Notes under the pieces: model-generated
Databases searched by the model: none
The model's input: only the letters and a program-made list of their open reading frames with translations
What the model was told of the DNA's origin: nothing
In this document: in pieces, positions 7,744-15,481 of the stretch
Layout: each line of letters starts with the position of its first letter
Position numbering within the stretch: the first letter of the stretch is position 1
Assembly: GCF_938018035.1 (NCBI RefSeq)
Contig: NZ_CALIJF010000378.1
Location: 1 to 29,852 of the forward strand
DNA: 29,852 bases
Source of the DNA: an uncultured Campylobacter sp.
GTDB taxonomy: Bacteria; Campylobacterota; Campylobacteria; Campylobacterales; Campylobacteraceae
Direction: 5' to 3'
Made by a program: the position numbers and the translations under genes

Positions 7744-8276
7744 TGCAGGATCTGCACACTTGGAGCGTCACGGCGATGCGCTCTGAGCCAGGACTTGAGT
7801 GGCTCGAGGATCGCAAGGAGGACTGGACGCCGCTTTTAGCATCAAAGCTGAAATTCCTCCATGACGGCTTTGCTTTCATCGTCATCTGCGACGATGAGCG
7901 AAGCTGGTTTAGCGAATACATCATCAAAAAGATCAACTCCTCTACCAACTCCCGCCCGCTGTTGCCGTTTTTTTCGCTGCGTTCGCTCTACCGCGGCGGC
8001 GTAAATAGCCTGGAGGACGCGCTGCTGCTAAACGATATGCTAAGCCTCGCGTTTGCCAACGGCTTTATATATTTTTACATCGGCAACGGCAACCATCCGT
8101 TAGCCAAAATCGCCAAAAGCCACGAGGACAGCTATTTGTGGCTCATCGACGAGAGGCTGCAAAACAGCTTCTACATGAGCGAGAGCGATCCGAGCCTGGA
8201 TCTCAAACTGATCCAACTTTTTAAAATTTTAGACAAAAGCATTGACGCCGTGCTTTTTGACGAAGTGGTGCTTTGA
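7743..8276 (+). CDS. hobA: DnaA-binding replication initiation regulator HobA
   Basis: 177 residues. HobA is known only from Campylobacterota. It forms a tetramer that binds DnaA domain I and promotes DnaA assembly on the origin; it is a functional counterpart of DiaA. The sequence has the family look: MQDLHTWSVTAMRSEPGLEWLEDRKEDWTPLLASKL, IVICDDERSWFSEYIIKKIN, LLPFFSLRSLY and the end FKILDKSIDAVLFDEVVL. It is soluble, with no signal peptide. The ATG overlaps the lysC stop, and the holB TTG overlaps its own stop, placing two replication proteins in one coupled unit with amino acid and folate genes. The order matches HP1230 and its neighbours. Confidence 0.93.
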   Translation: MQDLHTWSVTAMRSEPGLEWLEDRKEDWTPLLASKLKFLHDGFAFIVICDDERSWFSEYIIKKINSSTNSRPLLPFFSLRSLYRGGVNSLEDALLLNDMLSLAFANGFIYFYIGNGNHPLAKIAKSHEDSYLWLIDERLQNSFYMSESDPSLDLKLIQLFKILDKSIDAVLFDEVVL

Positions 8277-8893
8277 AAATCATAAATCAGATCGTTTTAA
8301 CGAACGATTATGAGGGCTTTAAAGATAAAATTTTAGCCGAAATTCCGCGCAAAAATTTAAGGTTTTTCGAAAGCGTCGAGCTTAAGATCGACGAGGCGCG
8401 AAAGATCATTGACGAAGCCTACGTCGCCGAGCGCGAGGATAAGATCATCGTCATCGCTGCTACAAAATTCGGCGAGGAGGCGCAAAACGCTCTGCTTAAA
8501 ATTTTAGAGGAGCCGCCTAAAAATACGGTGTTTTTCCTGATCACCCCCTTCATCAACGCCCTGCTGCCCACCATCCGCTCGCGCCTCGTGGTGCAAAACC
8601 TCTGCGTGCGAAAGCCCAGATACCGCGCCGGGTTAAATTTAACCAGACTCAGCCTAAAGGAAGCGGTGGAGTTTATCGACGCGCAGATCGCGCTGGAGCG
8701 CAAGGGCGAGCTGGACAAAACGGCGCTAAAAGCGCTCATCGGCGAGATCGCGCTAGAGTGCTTCGAGGCAGGCGTTAGGCTAAGCGGCGATGAGCTTCAG
8801 CGAATAGATCGCTTAAGCTACCTCGCCGAGCATAACGCCAAAGCCCACGCCGTGCTTACTCCGCTGCTGTTGATGATCGAGGAGAAAAGATGA
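8273..8893 (+). CDS. holB: DNA polymerase III delta prime subunit, short form
   Basis: 206 residues, far shorter than the E. coli protein (about 330) but normal for Campylobacterota, where delta prime keeps mainly the AAA-like core. Visible parts are IDEARKIIDEAYVAEREDKIIVIAATKFGEEAQNALLKILEEPPKNTVFFLITPFINALLPTIRSRLVVQNL, which carry the NALLK.LEEPP and sensor-1 TIRSR motifs of clamp-loader subunits. No Walker A is present, as expected for delta prime. It is part of the complex that loads the sliding clamp. The start is TTG at 8273, overlapping the hobA stop, with AAGTGGTG upstream. The stop overlaps the folP ATG (ATGA). Confidence 0.92.
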   Translation: MKIINQIVLTNDYEGFKDKILAEIPRKNLRFFESVELKIDEARKIIDEAYVAEREDKIIVIAATKFGEEAQNALLKILEEPPKNTVFFLITPFINALLPTIRSRLVVQNLCVRKPRYRAGLNLTRLSLKEAVEFIDAQIALERKGELDKTALKALIGEIALECFEAGVRLSGDELQRIDRLSYLAEHNAKAHAVLTPLLLMIEEKR

Positions 8894-10032
8894 AAATTTA
8901 TAAAATTTCAAACGAGGCCGATTTCGCGCTGATTTGCGAGCGCATCGGCGTGCGAAATGCGGGACGGGCGATAATGCAGAAAAAATCGCGCCTAAACTTT
9001 TTCTATCTAAAAAATTTGCGAGCGCCCGCGGCGAATATTTTAAAACAAGACGCCCTTAGCATCGGTGCCGAGCTTGCGTGCAACGAAGGAGTGATCCTAG
9101 GGCGCGACGATACGGACGCGGTTTTGATCGCAAACGATCGCCAAATCGAAGTTTTGGCGCAGAAGGAAGCTCTGCAGGATTTTGGGCTAAAAGAGCTCGC
9201 GAAATTTCTAAGCGAGAAATTTGCTAAGCCGCAAAGCTGCGAAATAATGGGCGTAGTAAACATCAACTCTGATAGCTTCAACCCCGCAAGTCGCGCGGCA
9301 AGCTTAAAAGAGGCGACCAATAAGATCGAAAAGATGATTGAGCAGGGTGCCGCTATCATCGATATCGGCGGCGTGAGCTCGCGCCCGGGCAGCCAGTACT
9401 GCGGCAGGGATGAGGAGTTTGCGCGCATAAAGGATGTGCTGGGCGAAATTTATCGCCTGCGTCTGCATGAAAAGGCTAAATTTAGCCTCGATAGCTTCGA
9501 TGAGTATTGTTTGGAATTTGCGCTAGATCGGGGCTTTAGTATCATTAACGACATCAGCGCGAACCTCGCTCTTGCCCCGCTTGCGCTTCGCTACGACGCC
9601 GCTTACGTGCTGATGCACATGCAGGGAAAGCCGCAAAATATGCAGCTTGCGCCCAAATATGACGATCTGATGGGCGAGATCGATGAATTTTTTACGCAAA
9701 ATTTGCAGCAGCTGCGAAGCGAGGGGCTTAAAAAGATCATCCTTGACGTGGGCATCGGCTTTGGCAAGACCGCCGAGCAAAATTTAGTGCTGATTAAAAA
9801 TTTGCAGCATTTTTTGCACTTTGGCTGCCCGCTGCTCGTGGGCGCGAGCAGAAAGAGCGTTATCGATTTTTACAGCCCCTCTGCGGTCGAGGATAGGCTC
9901 GCAGGCTCGCTGTATCTGCATCAGATCGCCGCTTTAAACGGCGCCGCGATTATCCGTACGCACGATGTTTTCGAACACGCTCAAATGCTGCGGCTAATGC
10001 GCGCGATGGATGCCGCTGCGGTAAAATTTTAA
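8890..10032 (+). CDS. folP: Dihydropteroate synthase with Campylobacterota-type N-terminal extension
   Basis: 380 residues. It joins p-aminobenzoate to hydroxymethyl-dihydropterin pyrophosphate in folate synthesis and is the target of sulfonamides. The catalytic barrel starts near residue 119: IMGVVNINSDSFNPASR, then IIDIGGVSSRPGS, LDSF, IINDISA, DVGIGFGKTAEQN, LLVGASRKS, DRLAGSL and the final RTHDV. The first 115 or so residues are an extension absent from most bacterial enzymes but usual in Helicobacter and Campylobacter; its role is not known to me. GAGGAG precedes the ATG, which overlaps the holB stop. It is the last gene of the operon, followed by a terminator-like hairpin at 10041. Confidence 0.96.
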   Translation: MKIYKISNEADFALICERIGVRNAGRAIMQKKSRLNFFYLKNLRAPAANILKQDALSIGAELACNEGVILGRDDTDAVLIANDRQIEVLAQKEALQDFGLKELAKFLSEKFAKPQSCEIMGVVNINSDSFNPASRAASLKEATNKIEKMIEQGAAIIDIGGVSSRPGSQYCGRDEEFARIKDVLGEIYRLRLHEKAKFSLDSFDEYCLEFALDRGFSIINDISANLALAPLALRYDAAYVLMHMQGKPQNMQLAPKYDDLMGEIDEFFTQNLQQLRSEGLKKIILDVGIGFGKTAEQNLVLIKNLQHFLHFGCPLLVGASRKSVIDFYSPSAVEDRLAGSLYLHQIAALNGAAIIRTHDVFEHAQMLRLMRAMDAAAVKF

Positions 10033-10040
10033 AATTTTGC

Positions 10041-10067
10041 GGAATTTTCACGAAATTCCATATTTTT
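10041..10067 (+). terminator. Terminator-like hairpin after folP
   Basis: GGAATTT (10041-10047) pairs with AAATTCC (10053-10059) around a five-base loop and is followed by ATATTTTT. It begins nine bases after the folP stop and is placed as an intrinsic terminator for the plus-strand operon. The stem is short and AT-rich. A second, perfect palindrome lies at 10097-10112 and may back it up. Confidence 0.45.
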
Positions 10068-10096
10068 CACGAGATTTTTGTAAATTTGCCTTATGC

Positions 10097-10112
10097 GGAA
10101 TTTTAAAATTCC
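10097..10112. repeat. Perfect 16-base palindrome
   Basis: GGAATTTTAAAATTCC reads the same on both strands. GCGGAATTT occurs three times in this gap (about 10039, 10095 and 10157), between the convergent folP operon and the minus-strand gene ending at 10330. It may be part of a two-way termination zone or just the genome's frequent AATTTTAAAATT word. Confidence 0.5.
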
Positions 10113-10329
10113 TCAAGGAAATATTTTAATTCTTTTAAAATTTTGCGAAAGAGCTTTTGCGGAATTTCATCCATATTTTATTTTGCTTCTAAGCTTTCGT
10201 GCGCTTGCTCGTCGAAACTTATAAAAATTTATAGAATTTCGCTCGATTTATGAGGCGCGTTAAAACAGCGAAGTAAAGCGGGATAAATTCTAGCGACGAT
10301 TGCACGGATTATTTGCTGCGCGAGCCGAA

Positions 10330-11090
10330 TTATTTCATTTTTGGGCGAAACGAGCGCTTTACGTCAAAGCCCTTGCTAGCGATTTTTATATCATTTAGTA
10401 TCGTGCCTGCCGGAGCGGAGGCATCCTTTTTGGCGGATAAAAACTCGACTAAGCTTTGCCAGACAAAGTCCGCATCCAGATAAAACCCCATCGCGTTAAG
10501 CCGTGGATCTATCGCCGCGGTGTGAATGTTCTGTGTGAGCTTAAAAAATACGATGGGTGCGTTTAAAATTTCATCTTTGCTTATATCGCCGCGAACAATA
10601 TTTTTTAGCGTCGTTTTGCGGTCGCCCTCTAGCGCCACGAGCTGCAGAGAATTTCTTCGCGCGTAGCCTGCTCGCCGATCATCTTGCTTAGCCATGAGAC
10701 GATATGGGCACGAAATCCATCGCTAAAGCTCAAAGTCCTGTCCTTCTGATACTGCCTTCTTAGCTCCGTCTCGTCAAGCTCTAGGCTTGTGTAAATTTTA
10801 TCCTGAGAGGCGAAAATATGGACTAAATTTTTGCCGATGAAAATCACGGGGTGAAGCAGACGCGGCAGTTTATTTACGTCCGTTTTGCTCCAGTTTATAA
10901 ATTTACCGCGGATAAAGCGGTACCCGCTAAGCTTCCTTTCAAAGACCTTTTTATCGCCCTCGTCAAGCCTCCATAGCTCGTCCGCATCGACTAGAGTAGA
11001 GTTTCTGCGGTCATAGACCAAAGTCTCGTCAAGCCCGTATTTTGACACCATAAAATCGTAATTATCTTTAAATTTCGAGATAATTTTCAT
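10330..11090 (-). pseudogene. Frame-disrupted protein of unknown function (MKIISKFKDNYDF family)
   Basis: Two minus-strand reading frames overlap. The first runs 11090 to 10629 (153 residues, MKIISKFKDNYDFMVSKYGLDETLVYDRR... ending IGEQATREEILCSSWR). The second, in another frame, continues to 10330 (...LQLVALEGDRKTTLKNIVRGDISKDEILNAPIVFFKLTQ... ending FRPKMK). Joined near 10645-10650 they give a sensible protein of about 252 residues, reading ...TREEI-LQLVALEGDRKT. The break could be an extra two-base CT (ATTCTCTGCAG on the minus strand) or one missing base. It may be a real mutation or a sequencing error. The start ATG has AGGAAA upstream. I have seen proteins starting like this as uncharacterised genes in many bacteria; I know no function. 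No membrane segment or signal peptide is visible. Confidence 0.65.
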
Positions 11091-11412
11091 GTTTGTTTCC
11101 TAAAATTTTATCTTTCAAAAGCTTCCTAATCGGCGTGCTTTGCACTGAAACCGAAGCAAAATTTTATCGCTGCAAATTTGCGCTGCGAACCTCGCAAATT
11201 TTACTAAAATTTACTGCTAAATCGCTAAAATTTATATCGTAAGCCCACGGCTCGCTCAATTTTACCGCGTGCCGGCAAAATGGTAAAACCGAACGAAAAG
11301 CGTGCGGTGCGGCAAATTTTAAATTTATTTTACGCGGCGGCGTAGAGTTTTAAAATTTATTTTCTGCGATGGCGCAAAATTTTAAATTTATCTGCCGCAA
11401 AAACAGAGGCCG
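11091..11412. other. Gene-free stretch with a degenerate repeat
   Basis: About 320 bases without a supported gene on either strand. It holds the ribosome site of the upstream-facing minus-strand gene (near 11100) and, toward 11412, three imperfect copies of an AT-word unit (see 11311-11397). Confidence 0.6.
11311..11397. repeat. Three tandem imperfect copies of a unit of about 30 bases
   Basis: The core AATTTTAAATTTAT (with A/G and length variants) recurs at about 11314, 11346 and 11376. Each copy is flanked by GCGGC or GGCG. The spacing is 30-32 bases, so it is a short decayed tandem array just downstream of the minus-strand gene ending at 11413. Confidence 0.5.
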
Positions 11413-12471
11413 CTACCGCTTAAAGTCGTGGATTTGTATATTCGCGCCGTATTTTTTGCAAAGCTCGCTTACTTTTTCTTTCAGCCTTTCCTCGTCGTAG
11501 CAGATGAGATCGATATATGCATGCCTTTGTCCCGTGGCACCGCCGATTATTTCCAGAAACGAGCCGCAGCTCTCCAGCTCCTCGTCCTCGATTTTATTTC
11601 GCAGATCAAAGCCCGCCTGCATGTCGCCGCCGTTACCTATGCTAAGAAAACAAAATTTAATGCCGAGCTCAAAGGCTTCGTTATAGATGTCGCGCTTGCC
11701 GCCTAGGTACTCGCCTATGAGATTTCGCAGGCAGGTGGTGCCCACGATCACGTCCTCGCGCACCTCGCTGCCGCGCGGCTGCATCTCATAGCTGAAAAAA
11801 TTCTTTAGCGGTTCGCGCGCGGCTTTTTCGCCGAATTTCTCATCGATCAGATCGGCAAATTCGCTTAGCGGCACGCCGTTTTCCTGCGGCTTATCGAGCA
11901 CCTCAAGCATGCCCAAAGTGTTAATGACTGCCGTCTCGCCGATGATGTTATCAAGTAGGATGAAGCTCAGATTGCCCGCTTTGCCCTCGTCCTGCGCGAG
12001 CAGAGCCGCTAAGTTTTCGTTGTAAATTTTAATATCCACGTCGCTTTCGTTGAACTGCGCGTAGATCATCGACTCCTCGGCGCTTACGCGCGTGCCGTAC
12101 ATCTCAAGTCCGCCGATACCTCGCGGCGCACGCGGCTTTCCGAGCGTGCAGCGCATTTTGGATTCGAGCTGCTTAGGCATAGCGTTTTTGATAAAGCTTA
12201 GCCAAAATAATCGGTGTCTCATACCCTCGGGAGTCAGCACCAAATCAAGCTTATCGCCCACGAGTCCCGTCATAAAATAAGGCTCGGCAAGGCAGATACG
12301 AAGCTTCTCATCGGTCTTTCGCATCGCCTTTTCAAACTCCTCTGCCGCCAGATCGGCCTTGATCTCATCTATCACGCCGCTAAATTCCGCCCAAAATTTA
12401 TCCACTCTGCCTGCGAACGTGCTCGGCTCCTGCGCTTTCTCAGCCTTTTTACCAAAACCGAATAATCCCAT
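11413..12471 (-). CDS. Uncharacterised protein with GGATG...AYIDLI motif
   Basis: 352 residues, soluble, no signal peptide. The start is ATG with AAGGAGAG upstream. It begins MGLFGFGKK and a helical segment KFWAEFSGVIDEI. Two similar-feeling halves follow: about 140-235 with ILLDNIIGETAVINTLGMLEV, and about 245-352 with EDVIVGTTCLRNLIGEYLGGKRDIYNEAFELGIKFCFLSIGN and GGATGQRHAYIDLICYDEERL. I recall these motif types (LLDN.LGE, GGATG...YIDL) from a broad family of uncharacterised proteins but cannot name it safely. The conserved blocks suggest a folded, functional protein. It is followed on the strand by the frame-disrupted gene and preceded by the zinc-ribbon gene, both also of unknown role. 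No such cluster follows folP in C. jejuni, so this is accessory DNA. Confidence 0.7.
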   Translation of the reverse strand: MGLFGFGKKAEKAQEPSTFAGRVDKFWAEFSGVIDEIKADLAAEEFEKAMRKTDEKLRICLAEPYFMTGLVGDKLDLVLTPEGMRHRLFWLSFIKNAMPKQLESKMRCTLGKPRAPRGIGGLEMYGTRVSAEESMIYAQFNESDVDIKIYNENLAALLAQDEGKAGNLSFILLDNIIGETAVINTLGMLEVLDKPQENGVPLSEFADLIDEKFGEKAAREPLKNFFSYEMQPRGSEVREDVIVGTTCLRNLIGEYLGGKRDIYNEAFELGIKFCFLSIGNGGDMQAGFDLRNKIEDEELESCGSFLEIIGGATGQRHAYIDLICYDEERLKEKVSELCKKYGANIQIHDFKR

Positions 12472-12554
12472 ATTCTCTCCTTAAATCAAATTTTACTCAC
12501 ATTATAGCTAATTTTTTGCGCAGGCTCAGGGCGCAAATTTTAAAAACCCCGCCC

Positions 12555-13952
12555 TCACGTGCACTGAAAGCAGCCGCCCAAAACCTCGCATTTCTCGCAA
12601 ATCTGCACGTATATGACCCCCTCACCCTGCACCAGCTCGCCGAATGGGATCTGCGCTAGATGCTTCATCGTCCCGCCGCAGCTAGGGCAGCTCAGATACG
12701 CGGCGTCCTGCACCCACTGCGGATAGCCGCCCACGGTCACGTCAAGCTCGCTAAAGCAGCCGTAAAATGGCGATACTTCGCCGCTTAGCTTAAATTTAAT
12801 ACCGCTCAGCCGCGTCATATCATGCTGCAAAAAGCAGCTTTTCTCCATCCCTTCGCCCTCGCATTGCATCTGCAGCTCGCCGTCCGCGCCGCATTTGCAA
12901 AAATACATTACCGAGCCGACGCAGGTCGGGCAGCAGTGAAAGATCGCGTCGTGCTTTAAATTTAGAAACGCAAGCCGCGGCTCATCGGCCTTAAGGCGCA
13001 GCATATCGAGCATCTCGCAGCCGCAAAACTCGCACTTTTGCCCCGTAGGCCTGCCGATCTGCACGGGCTCATCCGCGTTTTGGTTTGCGCATTCGCGAGC
13101 GTTTTTTACATTTTCGCTTAAATTTAAACCGCTGCTAGCGTCTTTTTGCGCGTCTGATTTGAAATTCGCGCGCTCGTTCCGCAAGCTCGCGTTTGCGTCT
13201 TCGTCCATGCTTGCGTGAGCACTCTGCGTGCCCGCGTGCAAATTTGAAATTCTATCCGCGCCGATTTGCGCATTTTGTTCGCAATTTTCGCCGTCTGCGC
13301 CGCCTTTGAAATTTGAAATTTTACTCGCGCTTTCATCTCCGCGCTCGCTCGCTCGCTCGCTGTTTTTCTCCGCGCCGTCTCTCGCGCGCACTACCGCGAG
13401 GCACTTATCAAAAACGAGCGATTTTCGCTCGCCCATCCGATCAAAGCTCCAGCCGCCGATTTGCGCGTAAATTTCAGTGCCTGCGTATAGCTTTTGGCGC
13501 CACGGTCTTGGGTTTTGATACAGCTCGTAAAAAAGCTGCGTCGTCTGCTCGTCGCCCTGCCACGCAAGCGCGCACAGTAGGTCGTTTAGAGTGTTTTTGG
13601 CATTGTCCTGTAGCGAGTCTAGTTTTGCTATGAGCGCGTCTCTTACGTCCTTAGGCGCACCGAAGTAGAGTTCGGGCGGATAGTAGATCTGCTTCGCCGC
13701 CGCAGCTCGCGCGATCCTTGGATCGTGGATATCCAGCAGGCTAAAAAGCGCCCAAAAATCGTTGTAAATCTCATCCCATTTTTCGATCTCATCGATTCGC
13801 TCCGCGATTTTTAGAATCATCGCCTCCACTTCGTCCGCGCTTAGGTTTAAAATCTCCTCTCGCCTCTGTCTTTGGCTGCATGAGTGGCAGATGCCGTCGA
13901 AATAGATCGTGTTTTCGCCGCATTTTGGGCATAGATGGGCTTTGCTTTGCAT
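12555..13952 (-). CDS. Multi-zinc-ribbon protein with a long low-complexity linker
   Basis: 465 residues. Residues 8-25 form an N-terminal zinc ribbon (CPKC...CHSC). Residues about 35-190 are helical (for example DLLCALAWQGDEQTTQLFYELY) and resemble a repeat-type fold. Residues about 192-300 are an Ala/Asn/Ser/Glu-rich linker (SERASERGDESASK...). A second module (about 305-465) carries Cys pairs CEFCGCEM, CCPTC, CKC, CPSC and CEKC; VGGYPQWVQDAAYLSCPSCGGTMKHLAQIPFGEL resembles the end of DUF1963-type proteins, where a GYP.WVQ segment is followed by C..C and LLAQI. It is not recognised as an enzyme. AAGGAG precedes the ATG. The reading frame is fully open through the linker even though that part of the DNA looks like the local intergenic sequence. 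Confidence 0.72.
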   Translation of the reverse strand: MQSKAHLCPKCGENTIYFDGICHSCSQRQRREEILNLSADEVEAMILKIAERIDEIEKWDEIYNDFWALFSLLDIHDPRIARAAAAKQIYYPPELYFGAPKDVRDALIAKLDSLQDNAKNTLNDLLCALAWQGDEQTTQLFYELYQNPRPWRQKLYAGTEIYAQIGGWSFDRMGERKSLVFDKCLAVVRARDGAEKNSERASERGDESASKISNFKGGADGENCEQNAQIGADRISNLHAGTQSAHASMDEDANASLRNERANFKSDAQKDASSGLNLSENVKNARECANQNADEPVQIGRPTGQKCEFCGCEMLDMLRLKADEPRLAFLNLKHDAIFHCCPTCVGSVMYFCKCGADGELQMQCEGEGMEKSCFLQHDMTRLSGIKFKLSGEVSPFYGCFSELDVTVGGYPQWVQDAAYLSCPSCGGTMKHLAQIPFGELVQGEGVIYVQICEKCEVLGGCFQCT

Positions 13953-14212
13953 TTTATCTCCTTAAATTTGGATTTAAATTTCGTCAAATTTTAGCTAAAT
14001 TTTACTATTTTGTGGCGATAAAGCGCGGTTTAGAATTTATGTCGCATTGAACGAGAGGCTTTATAATACACCTAAATGCGTCATTTACAAATGGAATTCA
14101 AGCTGAAAGAGATGTGAATTTTAAATTACAATAGAAGTAGGGTGGGTTTGCGAGATCAAGTGGAATTCATCTTCGAAAAGACAAATTCCACTTTTGTGCG
14201 CTTAGGCGCAAA
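13953..14212. other. Intergenic gap with a possible small-RNA unit
   Basis: 260 bases between two minus-strand genes, with no open frame I trust. On the plus strand it has TATAAT (14062-14067) and a hairpin with T-run at 14158-14195, which together could frame a transcript of about 120 bases. The gap also includes the AAGGAG site of the zinc-ribbon gene near 13958. Confidence 0.4.
14158..14195. terminator. Terminator-like hairpin
   Basis: AAGTGGAATT (14158-14167) pairs exactly with AATTCCACTT (14184-14193) around a 16-base loop. On the plus strand it is followed by a short T-run (CACTTTTG). It lies 20 bases past the stop of the cytidylate-kinase-like gene, so its likely role is to end the minus-strand lrg operon, though the T-run favours plus-strand use. 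Confidence 0.45.
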
Positions 14213-14779
14213 TCACTTTTCAATGTGATGTTTGACTAGATACTCGATGATATTTACCGCATTATCGATGCCGCAATACGATGTGTCGATGCAGATATTG
14301 TAGTTTGCGGACGCGCCCCAGACTTGGTTGGTGTAGTATTGATGAAAGCTCATCCTGCCTGCGTCGCTGTTTTCCATATACTCTCGCGCGTCGGTGTGAC
14401 CCTCTTTTTCCAATCTAGCGAGCTTAAACTCATCGCTCGCGCGTAAAAATACCGTCAGCAGATCCGGATGTCCGCGCAAGAAAAACCCCGCGCAGCGCCC
14501 AAGCACTATAACGTTGCCGCCCGAGACGATCTTTTCGTAGATTGCTACGATGCGATCGCGCTTTTGCTCATTGGCTAGCTCGTTGTGCGATATTGCCTGA
14601 AGTAGCGTATTTACGGGCATTTCGTTGTAGAACTCATACATCTGCTCGAAGCAGCCAAGCTCGTCTGCTTTGCGGAGCAGATCCGCCTTGGCTAGATAGG
14701 TGTAGCCTAAGCGCTCGGCTAGTTTGCGCGCGGTTTCGCGCCCGCCTGCGCCCGTTTGTCTAGCGATCGAGATTATCAT
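14213..14779 (-). CDS. Cytidylate-kinase-like protein
   Basis: 188 residues. The N-terminus MIISIARQTGAGGRETARKLAERLGYTYLAKADLLRKA matches the cytidylate-kinase-like family, with the phosphate-binding GAGGRE loop in place of a classical GKS/T loop. ILGRCAGFFLRGHPDLLTVFLRAS and the basic ARLEKEGHTDAREYMENSDAGRMSFHQYYTNQVWGASANYNICIDTS are the family's lid and substrate regions. The true substrate of this family is mostly unproven, so I do not call it cmk. An AAGGAG site precedes the ATG. It follows lrgB by nine bases and ends the operon, which hints at a role linked to that transporter, perhaps in sensing or using a nucleotide, but this is inference. Confidence 0.85.
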   Translation of the reverse strand: MIISIARQTGAGGRETARKLAERLGYTYLAKADLLRKADELGCFEQMYEFYNEMPVNTLLQAISHNELANEQKRDRIVAIYEKIVSGGNVIVLGRCAGFFLRGHPDLLTVFLRASDEFKLARLEKEGHTDAREYMENSDAGRMSFHQYYTNQVWGASANYNICIDTSYCGIDNAVNIIEYLVKHHIEK

Positions 14780-14788
14780 ATTTTCTCC

Positions 14789-15481
14789 TTAGATGAAATG
14801 TGCAAAAATACCGGCACCGATGACGGTAAGAAGTCCCGTAACTGCCATTGCTAAAGACGCCATCGCGCCCTCTACGTCACCGATCTCAAGAGCGCGCGCC
14901 GTTCCCATCGCGTGGCTCGCGCAGCCTAGGGCGATACCTTTTGCCATCGCCTTTTTGATGCCAAAAATTTTAAGTAGTGCCTCGCCAAATACGCTACCGA
15001 TGATGCCCGTAGCGATGATGCAGGCCACCGTTAGTGTCACGATGCCGCCTAAGCTTTCGCTGATACCCATACCGATCGGCGCCGTGACGGATTTCGGTAG
15101 TAGCGTGACATACATTGTGTGATTTAGCCCAAATATCACCGACATCGCGTAGATGCTGCCTAGCCCTGCGATCATACCCGAAATCAGTCCTGCAAAAATA
15201 GCTAAAAAATTACTTCGCAAAAGCGCCAGCTGCTCGTATAGCGGCACAGCTAGACAGACGGTAATCGGCGTTAAGAAAAAGCTAATGTGCGAGGCGCTCG
15301 CGTTAAATTTCTCGTATGGAATTTTAAAGATTAAAAGCACGCAGACGGTAAGCACGATACCGATTAGAAGCGGGTTGAAAATAGTTAGCTTAAAGCGCTT
15401 TTTTAGATAAAGTCCCAGCTCAAACGAGCCTAGGCACAAAAATACGCCGAAAAAAGCGGAGTTCATTAAAATTTCTCTCAT
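14789..15481 (-). CDS. lrgB: LrgB family membrane protein
   Basis: 230 residues, the normal family length, nearly all membrane helices. Family marks are LPKSVTAPIGMGISESLGGIVTLTVACIIATGIIGSVFGEALLKIFGI and GIALGCASHAMGTARALEIGDVEGAMASLAMAVTGLLT, including the invariant ASHAxGT(A/S)RA segment. LrgB works with LrgA in the inner membrane. It was first linked to control of murein hydrolases and cell death, and relatives have been shown or proposed to move glycolate or pyruvate. The ATG overlaps the lrgA stop. A second in-frame ATG lies five codons inside (MNSAFF) and is an alternative start. Confidence 0.93.
   Translation of the reverse strand: MREILMNSAFFGVFLCLGSFELGLYLKKRFKLTIFNPLLIGIVLTVCVLLIFKIPYEKFNASASHISFFLTPITVCLAVPLYEQLALLRSNFLAIFAGLISGMIAGLGSIYAMSVIFGLNHTMYVTLLPKSVTAPIGMGISESLGGIVTLTVACIIATGIIGSVFGEALLKIFGIKKAMAKGIALGCASHAMGTARALEIGDVEGAMASLAMAVTGLLTVIGAGIFAHFI

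Noticed and set aside
13310..13400. GCTCGCTCGCTCGCTC tetranucleotide run as a phase-variation tract
   Set aside because: The run is only about four units inside the linker of the zinc-ribbon gene, the frame is open across it, and tetranucleotide variation at this length is unlikely, though strain comparison could revive it.
14542..14763. Plus-strand frames opposite the cytidylate-kinase-like gene and other genes
   Set aside because: Shadows of well-supported genes, with no ribosome sites or motifs.
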